DNA of 64,000 nucleotides. It comes from Elusimicrobia bacterium GWA2_66_18. GTDB taxonomy: Bacteria; Elusimicrobiota; Elusimicrobia; UBA1565; UBA9628. Within the stretch, counting starts at the first letter, position 1; each line of letters begins with the position of its first letter. The notes below the pieces were generated by a model, which saw only the letters and a program-made list of their open reading frames with translations, did not search any database and had not been told where the DNA came from. Positions 57,649-64,000 of the stretch are shown in pieces. The translations under genes and the position numbers were made by a program. Where the stretch lies: the NCBI GenBank assembly GCA_001799675.1, contig MGTX01000009.1, positions 44,667 to 108,666 on the forward strand. Direction: 5' to 3'.

Positions 57649-59097
57649 CTAGAGCGGCACCGGCATGCGTCCGCGGACTTCCAGGCGCCCGGCCAGGGCC
57701 CCGGCGGCGGCTTCCTGGGCGGCTTCGGCGCGCGAGAAGGCGCACAGCCCCGCGATGCGGGCCGGCAAGCCGGCCAGCTCGAAGGGGCTGCCGAAGGAGA
57801 CCGCGGCCGCGTCGGGCGCGGCGCGCAGGGCCGACAGCAGGCGGGCGCGCTGAGCGGGAGATAGGCGGATGAGCCCGGAGTAGGCTCGGGGCCCGACGAA
57901 GAGTCCCGCGACCAGGGTCTCCCCGGCGCGGGCGCGGCCGCGGCGATCCTCGCGGACCTTCACGCCGCCGCGGCGCAGGGCCGACAGGAAAGCGCGGCCC
58001 TGCGCGGGGCGCGCGCCCTGGGGCTCGAAGTACGCGACGCGTTCCGGCGGCGGGCCGAGCCGTCGTCGCGACCAGGCGAGACAGAGCTCGAAGAGGACCG
58101 CCGCGCGGCGGCGGTGCGCGACGCCTCCGACAACGGAGAGCGCGGGACGCGGGCCGCGCGAGCGAACGAGCGCCGCGTCCAAGCGGCGGCCGGACTCGGC
58201 CGTGCGCCGCGCCAGGAAGGGCTGGGCCGCCGCGGCCGTCCTCAGATCGGCGACCAGCGCCCGCGGGTCTCGCGGAACCAGCAGGATATCCGCGCCGCCG
58301 CGGAAAGCGGCAAGCGCCGCCTCGCGCTCGCCGTAGCGCTCTGAGACGGCGCGCATATCGAGAGCGTCGGTCGTCACCAGCCCGCGAAAACCCCAGGAGC
58401 GAAGGAGCCTCGGGCCGGCGGAGGAGAGGGTGAAGGGGATGCGCCGCGGCTCCAGGGCCGGGACCAGGAGGTGAGCGGTCATCACGGCATCGGCGCCCCG
58501 GGCCAGGGCCTTGAAGGGCGCCAGTTCCCGCCGCCGCAGCGCCGCGAGCCCGGCGTCGACCCGGGGCAGGTCCAGGTGGGAATCCTGGCGCGTGGAGCCG
58601 TGCCCGGGGAAGTGCTTGAGGCAGCCCAGGGCTCCGCCCGCGCGCAGGCCGCGCAGGAAGGCGCGGGCCAGGCGCGCGGCCGCGCGCGGCCGGTCCGAGA
58701 AGGCGCGCAGGTTCACGATGGGGTTGGCCGGCTCGTCGGCCAGGTCCACGACCGGCGCTAGGACCCAGTCCACGCCCATGGCGCGCGCCTCGCGGGCGGT
58801 GATGAGTCCCTTCTCGCGCGCGACCTCGGCGCGCCCCGAGGCTCCGATTCCCAGGTTCGTGGGGAGGGCCGAGGCCCCCCGCGCATGGACCCAGGCGCCT
58901 TCTTCATAATCCGCGCAGAAGAGCAGGGGGCGGCCCGCGGCACGGCGCAGGCGCGCGGTCAGCGCCGCGATGGAGGCCGGGGTCCCGCGGTAGAGGCAGA
59001 AGCCGCCCACGCCGAGCCGCGCGAGGTCCTCGGCCTCGCGCGGGTCCCGCTCGCCCACGACGAAGCCGGGGAACACGAGGCGGGCGGGATCAGACAC
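57649..59097 (-). CDS. nagZ: Beta-N-acetylhexosaminidase NagZ (GH3)
   Basis: A 482-residue GH3 enzyme that cleaves GlcNAc from anhydro-MurNAc or GlcNAc-MurNAc. KHFPGHGSTRQDSHLDLP is the diagnostic NagZ segment with the catalytic Asp-His dyad, and TTDALDMRAVSERYG holds the nucleophile Asp. The protein is longer than Gram-negative cytoplasmic NagZ (about 340), with an extra C-terminal domain (from ALSVVGGVAHRR). No signal peptide: GTG 59097 is the start. It leads an operon with the SSS symporter. Confidence 0.93.
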   Translation of the reverse strand: MSDPARLVFPGFVVGERDPREAEDLARLGVGGFCLYRGTPASIAALTARLRRAAGRPLLFCADYEEGAWVHARGASALPTNLGIGASGRAEVAREKGLITAREARAMGVDWVLAPVVDLADEPANPIVNLRAFSDRPRAAARLARAFLRGLRAGGALGCLKHFPGHGSTRQDSHLDLPRVDAGLAALRRRELAPFKALARGADAVMTAHLLVPALEPRRIPFTLSSAGPRLLRSWGFRGLVTTDALDMRAVSERYGEREAALAAFRGGADILLVPRDPRALVADLRTAAAAQPFLARRTAESGRRLDAALVRSRGPRPALSVVGGVAHRRRAAVLFELCLAWSRRRLGPPPERVAYFEPQGARPAQGRAFLSALRRGGVKVREDRRGRARAGETLVAGLFVGPRAYSGLIRLSPAQRARLLSALRAAPDAAAVSFGSPFELAGLPARIAGLCAFSRAEAAQEAAAGALAGRLEVRGRMPVPL

Positions 59098-59136
59098 CGA
59101 CCGATGATGCCTTTTCCGGGCGCTTCCGGGCAATAA

Positions 59137-59145
59137 TTGTATAAT
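59137..59145. promoter_or_regulatory. Divergent -10 elements between nagZ and the 59170 gene
   Basis: TATAAT (59140-59145) reads rightward, 24 bases before ATG 59170; on the other strand TACAAT (59142-59137) reads leftward to nagZ. The surrounding 14 bases are almost palindromic. No convincing -35 for either. Confidence 0.4.
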
Positions 59146-59169
59146 CAGACCGCCGTACACTTCCTCTCA

Positions 59170-60969
59170 ATGCTCCCTCGCGCCGCCCTGGCGTTGGCCG
59201 CCCTCCTGGCCCTGAACATTCCCGCCGGCGCCGCCTTCTCGGCGGTCGCCTACGACGCCAAGACCGCGCCCTTAGACGAGCTCTCCCGCGACCTGCTCAC
59301 GACCAACGGCTACGAGTTGCGCGAGGACGGCAAGATCTGGGACAAGATCTCCGACGCGCCCGTCCCCCGAGCCGGGATGTCTGGTCTCCTTGCCCATCTC
59401 GCCGGGGCGCGGCGCCTGAAGGCCCTGCTCCAGCTCAACATTCTCCTCAACCGCGGCGAGGGCGAGAAGACGCCGACCGGCGAGGAGCGCGAGATCGTCC
59501 GGACGATCGTGCGGCAAAACTGGCCCGTCTTCGGCGTGGGCACGCGCCGAGACTTCCGCTCCTACTTCAGCCTGGAGGAGCTCGAGTCCCTGGACAAGAT
59601 CCCGCTTCGCTTCGAGAAGGACTCCGGCCTCTCGACCCTGAAGGACCCCGAGCCCGAGCCGGTCCCGGCCGCGGCCCCTTCCGCCGCCGTAATCCCTCCG
59701 GCCGCCGTCGCCGCTGCCTCCGTGCCGCTCGCCACCCCGGATCTCGGGACGCTGAAACCCTGGACTCCGCCCGCTGCGCCGGCGGCGGTGAAGCCTTCCA
59801 CCTCCGTCGCCGCCCCCGCCGCCCCGGCCCCTCCCGCGCCGGCGCCCGAGACTCCCAAGCCCGGCGCGCCGATGGTGAGCGCCGAGCAGTACGCCCAGTT
59901 CGTGGCCGAGGGCCCCTACACGAAGGAAGGCAAGGCCCTGCTTCAGATGATCGGCCAAAAGGCCCCCGACTTCTGCCTGCCCCTCCTGCGCCGCACCGTG
60001 GTCACGGCTATCCCGCAGGTCGTCTTCGACGGCGCGCGCACGGGCGCGGGACTGCGCGCGGGCCTGGTCACGCAGCCGGATCAGGCCGATGGGCTCCTCA
60101 TCGTCGCCTTGAGCCCCGGCCCCGTCTACGTGGAGCGCAGACAGAGCCTCTTCAGCGCGAAGCAGGCCGTCCTCCTGGCCGAGTCGCCCCGCTTCTACGC
60201 CGAGTTGGGCGTGCCCGCTCCGGCGCTCGACGCCCTGCGCCGGGACGCGGTTGCCGCGGGGACGCAGAATGGAGATTGGGGCGCGGCGAAGGTCTTCGCA
60301 GACGGATCCCGACGCGGCTCGTACTCCGCGCCGGAGCAGGCCGGCGAGCTTCTCGAACAACTCCTCCTCCTCGGCCTCTCGCGCGAAGACCTGACGGCCT
60401 CGGTCTACGCGGCCCGGCGCTGGGCGCGCACCGCGCGCCTGCTCTTCTCCTCCCGCGTCAAGGACGACTTTGGACAGGACTCCTTCCTCGACGGCGACCG
60501 CCGCGCGGAACTGCGCGGCTGGCTGGAGAGGCCCGACGAGGACGAGGACCTCACCCTCGGCTCGTGGGCCGCGGCGCGGGTCGCCGCGCTCGACCCCCGC
60601 CGCGGCGGCCCCGAGAGCGAGCTCGCCTTCGAGCAGCGCGCGGGGGGGACCTGCGTGAGGGCGGCCCTGGAGGACGCCCTGGCCCAGGCGGCGCGCGCGC
60701 GCGCCCGGCGCGTGGGGACGATCGAGTCGCTGCTGGACGCGGGCCTGCTCGCCGCCAAGGACGCCAAGGCCGCCGCCCAGCGCGCGTCGGACGAGGAAGC
60801 CGACGCGCGGCGGCGCCTCTTCGCAGCACTCCCGGCCTGTCCCCCCGCAGACACCCGGCGCGAGCAATCCCTGCGCAAGGCGGCCCTCCTCGTCGCCGAG
60901 GCGTCGCGCGCCGAGCGGGCCCTGCGCGAGCGCAAGGCCAAAGAGGAAAACCATGAGCGCAAGGACTAG
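59170..60969 (+). CDS. Large secreted protein of unknown function
   Basis: A 599-residue protein. The signal is LPRAALALAALLALNIPAGA. Residues about 165-235 are a Pro/Ala linker; the rest is helical, with LDELSRDLLTTNGYEL near the start and an Arg/Ala-rich coiled-coil-like tail. There are two or three Cys and no enzyme motif I know. ATG 59170 is chosen over TTG 59137 because it begins the signal. Its end overlaps the next gene by 17 bases. Confidence 0.8.
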   Translation: MLPRAALALAALLALNIPAGAAFSAVAYDAKTAPLDELSRDLLTTNGYELREDGKIWDKISDAPVPRAGMSGLLAHLAGARRLKALLQLNILLNRGEGEKTPTGEEREIVRTIVRQNWPVFGVGTRRDFRSYFSLEELESLDKIPLRFEKDSGLSTLKDPEPEPVPAAAPSAAVIPPAAVAAASVPLATPDLGTLKPWTPPAAPAAVKPSTSVAAPAAPAPPAPAPETPKPGAPMVSAEQYAQFVAEGPYTKEGKALLQMIGQKAPDFCLPLLRRTVVTAIPQVVFDGARTGAGLRAGLVTQPDQADGLLIVALSPGPVYVERRQSLFSAKQAVLLAESPRFYAELGVPAPALDALRRDAVAAGTQNGDWGAAKVFADGSRRGSYSAPEQAGELLEQLLLLGLSREDLTASVYAARRWARTARLLFSSRVKDDFGQDSFLDGDRRAELRGWLERPDEDEDLTLGSWAAARVAALDPRRGGPESELAFEQRAGGTCVRAALEDALAQAARARARRVGTIESLLDAGLLAAKDAKAAAQRASDEEADARRRLFAALPACPPADTRREQSLRKAALLVAEASRAERALRERKAKEENHERKD

Positions 60970-61597
60970 CCTCTTCCTGCTGATCCTGCTTGCGCCCTCC
61001 GGCGCGCGCGCCGAGGATTGGCTCCAGTCGGCCGAGAACGCCGCGCGCTCGGCCGCCGTTCCGGGAGAAGCCTCGCCCGAGAAGCCTAAGCCGGGCCGGC
61101 AGGTCCTCGCCCCCGCCTCGCGCTTCTTCCTCGCCGACCTGCCGAGCGTCGGCTGGCGCCCCAACGAAGAGGAGGGCGCCTCGGGCTCCGTGGTCCGAGT
61201 CTTCGGGCCCGACGACCCCTCGGGCCGGTTCCGGGCCGTGCTGTCGGTGCGCCTGGTGGACCGGGACTCCGCCGGCTTCCAGCCCGTCAAGCGCGCCATC
61301 GACGCGATGCGCGCCGCGGACTCGGCCGTCGCGCGCTCCGCCACGTCCGTGCGGCCCCTGCGCGTGCCCGCCGGCCTGGCGCGGACCTTCGAGGTCGTGG
61401 AGACGCGCCGCCTGCCCGCCGAAGAGGGCCCCTCGACGCCGATCGAGATCCACCACTACGTGGCCGTCATCCCGCACGGCGGCGAGGCCTACTTCGTGGT
61501 GCGCCTGGCGACCGCTCGGGCGAACTATCTGGACTTCCGCGACGACTTCGTGCGCTTCCTCAGGTCCCTGCGCCCCCTCGGCGCGACCGGCCGTTAG
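60953..61597 (+). CDS. Secreted protein of unknown function
   Basis: A 214-residue protein with signal peptide (SLFLLILLAPSGARA-EDW) and a single alpha/beta-like domain from about residue 50 (FFLADLPSVGWRPNEEEG; VFGPDDPSGRFRAVLSVRLV; VPHYVAVIPHG-like end). It is coupled to the preceding secreted protein and may act with it. I do not recognise the family. Confidence 0.75.
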   Translation: MSARTSLFLLILLAPSGARAEDWLQSAENAARSAAVPGEASPEKPKPGRQVLAPASRFFLADLPSVGWRPNEEEGASGSVVRVFGPDDPSGRFRAVLSVRLVDRDSAGFQPVKRAIDAMRAADSAVARSATSVRPLRVPAGLARTFEVVETRRLPAEEGPSTPIEIHHYVAVIPHGGEAYFVVRLATARANYLDFRDDFVRFLRSLRPLGATGR

Positions 61598-62238
61598 TCG
61601 GCGTCCAGGCCCCGCTGGGGGCAATGCGGACGCAAGGCGCATCCCTCGCAGGCGGGGCGCAAGGCCCTGCAGACGCGGCGGCCGTGCCAGATCATGGCGT
61701 GGGAGAAGTAGTTCCAGTCATTCTTCGGCACGCAGGCCATAAGGTCGCGCTCCACTGCGACCGGGTCCGTCTCGTCGGTCAGTCCCATGCGATAGGCCAG
61801 CCGCTTCATGTGGGTGTCGACGACGACGCCCTCGGCCTTGCCGAAGGCGTCGCCGAGGACCACGTTGGCGGTCTTGCGCGCCACGCCGCGCAGGGTCAGG
61901 AGTTGGTCCATCTCGGCGGGAACCTCACCCCCGAACCGCTCGAGGAGGGCCTTAGCCGCCTCTAGGATGGACTTGGCCTTGGAACGGTAGAAGCCGCAGC
62001 TGCGGATGATCGCCTCGAGCGTCGGCGGGTCGGCGTTCGCGTAGTCCGCGACGGTCCGGTAGCGCTGGAACAGGGTCTTCGTGACCTGGTTGACGCGCAC
62101 GTCCGTGCATTGCGCGGAGAGGATGGTCGCAAAGAGAAGTTCGTGGGCGTTGGAATAATCCAGCTCGCACCTCGCCTCGGGGTAGAGCCTGCGCAGCCCC
62201 GCGACGATCTTCTTGGCCCGCTCGGCGCGCGCCGTCAT
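61594..62238 (-). CDS. nth: Endonuclease III
   Basis: A 214-residue base-excision repair enzyme with DNA glycosylase and AP-lyase activities. The helix-hairpin-helix LTLRGVARKTANVVLGDAFG contains the catalytic Lys, VVVDTHMKRLAYRMGL the catalytic Asp, and CRALRPACEGCALRPHC gives the C-x6-C-x2-C-x5-C [4Fe-4S] cluster. ATG 62238 overlaps the upstream stop (ATGA). Full length. Confidence 0.96.
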   Translation of the reverse strand: MTARAERAKKIVAGLRRLYPEARCELDYSNAHELLFATILSAQCTDVRVNQVTKTLFQRYRTVADYANADPPTLEAIIRSCGFYRSKAKSILEAAKALLERFGGEVPAEMDQLLTLRGVARKTANVVLGDAFGKAEGVVVDTHMKRLAYRMGLTDETDPVAVERDLMACVPKNDWNYFSHAMIWHGRRVCRALRPACEGCALRPHCPQRGLDAD

Positions 62239-63956
62239 TTCTTCTCGATGGGGTAGTAGTAGACGCCGAGGTTCACCGGATGATCGACGAATCCTTTGAC
62301 CCATTCCCTCATGGCGTAGATCCCGGCCGGATGGACCGTGAAGACGGCCGGAGCTTCTTCATATCCCTTCTCTAGGATAGTCTTGTACAAGACCGCGCGC
62401 TTGACGGAGGACGGCTCGGTCACGGCCTTCTCGATCATGGCGTCCAATTCGGGATTCGAATAACCCTGGGCCGAGGGGTAACGCCCTTGGGAATGATAGA
62501 AGGCATAGATGAAATTATGGGCATCGGGGTAATCCGCGATCCAGCCGCGCGCGAAGATCGGCATCAAGCGGCGCTGAGCCTTGTCGACGAAGTTCGCCCA
62601 ATCCACCCCGCGCAGGTCGACGCGGAACTTGGGGTTGAGGCGCTCCACGCCCTTCTTGAGGATCTGCGCCGCGGCCTCGCGCACCTCGCCGCCGGTGTTG
62701 TAGGTCAGCGTGAAGCGGAAGCCTTTCTCCCATAAACGGCCTCCGTGCGCCTTGCGCAGGCGCTCCTCGGCCTTCTTGAGGTCGTGAACATACCGCGGCT
62801 GACTCGCGTCGGAGCCGAAAACGCTCGGAGGGATGGGCCCCATGGCGCGCACGGCCGTCCCCTTGAAGGTATCGCGCAGGATCGCGTCATAGTCGAAGGC
62901 GTAGGAGAAGCCCCGGCGCACGTCCGGGTCGGCGAAGAAATCCGGCGGGATGCCGTCGCCGTCGAGCTTCCCGGAGCCGATGTCCGGGTTGGCGACGGGG
63001 TTGATCTTGACCGTGAAGAAGAGCGCCGGGTCCGTCTGCAGACGGCGCAGGCCGTCGACCAGCTTCACGCCGGGCAGGCCCGCGAGTTGAGAGGCGTAGG
63101 GCCGCGGCGTTTCGATCAAGTCCGCGTCCCCGGCCATGAGCATCAGGCGGCGCGTGTTGAGTTCGGGCACGGCCTTGACCAGCACGTGCTTGAGCCTCGC
63201 GCCGCCGCGCCAATAGCCGTCGTGGCGGTCGAGCAGGACGTAGCGCGCCGTCTTGTCCCAGCGCGCCAGCTTGAAGGGACCCGCTCCGTTCATGTGCTCG
63301 AAGAGATAGGACTTCTCCTTGGGCGGGTCGTTGTACGCCCGCCAGGCCGCGGCCGTCCCGTCCCATTCCCCATGCGCGACGCACCAGGCCTTGGGCACGA
63401 CATAGGACCAACGCGCCATGATCCCGAGAAAGGGGCCGAAGGGACGCGGCAGCGTGACCACGACGTCGCGTCCCTCCACGCGGACGGCCTGCTCGAGCGC
63501 GGCGAAATCGAGGGTCACGGTCCCCGATGAGTTCCTCGTGCCGGGCGCGCCCGCGATGGGCTCCAGCAGCAGGGCCGAGGGCCCTCCGGAACGGTCCGTG
63601 ATCATGAAGCGCAAGAGCGAGTAGCGCGCGTCCTCGGCGGTGACCTCGGTCCCATCGTGAAACCTCACGCCCTCGCGGATGGGGAAGCGGTAGGTCCGGC
63701 CGTCCTTGGAGACGAGGCCGTTCGCCGGGTTCGGGACTTTCTGCGAGAGGCGCGGCTCGAACTCGGAAAGCGAGGAGCCCTTGAAGGCGATCAAGGTCTC
63801 GTAGACGTTCTGGATGACGGACTGGCTCGAGCCGTCATAAGGGAAGGCGGGGTCGAGGCTGCCGACCTCGCCGATCTCGAGGTTGGTGAAAGTCTCGGGA
63901 TTCTTGACCGGCTCGGCGGCGAACGCCGCGGCGGCGAGGATGAGCGCGGGGAGCAT
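62235..63956 (-). CDS. Family 5 extracellular solute-binding protein (peptide/nickel type)
   Basis: A 573-residue periplasmic protein with a short signal (LPALILAAAAFAAEP). The family start is LEIGEVGSLDPAFPYDGSSQ, then VRFHDGTEVTAEDARYSLLR, DVRRGFSYAFDYDAILRDT and SNPELDAMIEKA. It binds oligopeptides or similar ligands for an ABC importer, whose permeases are not in the window. Start ATG 63956 follows TATTCT by six bases and no ribosome site; nth is coupled downstream. Confidence 0.92.
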   Translation of the reverse strand: MLPALILAAAAFAAEPVKNPETFTNLEIGEVGSLDPAFPYDGSSQSVIQNVYETLIAFKGSSLSEFEPRLSQKVPNPANGLVSKDGRTYRFPIREGVRFHDGTEVTAEDARYSLLRFMITDRSGGPSALLLEPIAGAPGTRNSSGTVTLDFAALEQAVRVEGRDVVVTLPRPFGPFLGIMARWSYVVPKAWCVAHGEWDGTAAAWRAYNDPPKEKSYLFEHMNGAGPFKLARWDKTARYVLLDRHDGYWRGGARLKHVLVKAVPELNTRRLMLMAGDADLIETPRPYASQLAGLPGVKLVDGLRRLQTDPALFFTVKINPVANPDIGSGKLDGDGIPPDFFADPDVRRGFSYAFDYDAILRDTFKGTAVRAMGPIPPSVFGSDASQPRYVHDLKKAEERLRKAHGGRLWEKGFRFTLTYNTGGEVREAAAQILKKGVERLNPKFRVDLRGVDWANFVDKAQRRLMPIFARGWIADYPDAHNFIYAFYHSQGRYPSAQGYSNPELDAMIEKAVTEPSSVKRAVLYKTILEKGYEEAPAVFTVHPAGIYAMREWVKGFVDHPVNLGVYYYPIEKK

Positions 63957-63962
63957 CGGCCG

Positions 63963-63991
63963 AGAATAGCGTTTAGCGCGGGGGCTGTAAA
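63963..63991 (-). promoter_or_regulatory. Promoter of the solute-binding protein/nth operon, leaderless type
   Basis: On the minus strand TTTACA (63991-63986), 17 bases, TATTCT (63968-63963), then exactly six bases to the ATG at 63956. The best minus-strand example of the pattern. Confidence 0.6.
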
Positions 63992-64000
63992 GCCGCTCGG

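Noticed and set aside
59272..61344. A 690-codon open frame on the minus strand
   Set aside because: Shadow of the two secreted-protein genes; low-complexity translation, no domain.

Overview
The window is a 64 kb piece of a high-GC, gene-dense bacterial chromosome. It comes from a Gram-negative-type cell: it encodes Pal, CpoB and TolB homologues, an outer-membrane beta-barrel, many Sec and lipoprotein signal peptides, and type IV pili. The pilins, the many stand-alone receivers, the PilZ and TPR proteins and the secreted Ala/Pro-rich proteins would fit a high-GC Elusimicrobiota (or another deep-branching Gram-negative phylum). That placement is an inference from gene content, not a proof. I saw no rRNA, tRNA, CRISPR array or intact insertion sequence.

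Layout. 1-7.5 kb: nucleotide synthesis (purM end, a fused purN-purH, carA, an inserted membrane ORF, carB). 7.5-13 kb: metal homeostasis (Fur-family regulator, ZIP permease, ZnuABC-like importer and an outer-membrane barrel). 13-16.4 kb: an ABC-2 type exporter with a membrane partner and a TPR protein. 16.4-22.2 kb: a receiver, gpmA, pal-cpoB-tolB and an AT-richer fused membrane/spermidine-synthase-like protein. 22.2-24.1 kb: a two-component system. 24.1-28.5 kb: two type IV pilins enclosing two convergent GT-C/TPR membrane proteins. 28.5-33.4 kb: a dehydrogenase, a universal stress protein, a cyclophilin lipoprotein, a TsaC/Sua5 protein and rsgA. 33.4-37.9 kb: PilZ, a coiled-coil protein, two receivers, a PilB-like ATPase and a cytochrome c. 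37.9-43.1 kb: purine-catabolism-like genes, a PLP enzyme, a shortened LMW phosphatase and a YaeQ-like protein. 43.1-47 kb: a ChaN-like protein, caspase remnants, an intact caspase lipoprotein and a secreted zincin. 47-51.4 kb: a methyltransferase, MscS and a secreted Fic-HAD fusion. 51.6-59.1 kb: ahcY, a DUF1189 protein, a CcmI-tail lipoprotein and a MurNAc/GlcNAc recycling set (NamZ, NagZ, SSS symporter) with a GGDEF protein. 59-64 kb: two unknown secreted proteins, endonuclease III and a peptide-type binding protein.

Two themes stand out. First, many promoter-proximal genes have a -10-like hexamer ending 6-8 bases before the start codon and no Shine-Dalgarno, which predicts leaderless transcripts; other genes have a normal leader. 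This rule also decides several starts. Second, genes inside operons are tightly packed, with ATGA, GTGA and TTGA overlaps, so non-ATG starts are common. The most novel-looking proteins are the secreted Fic-HAD fusion, the pilin/GT-C locus and the caspase cluster with decayed paralogue ends.
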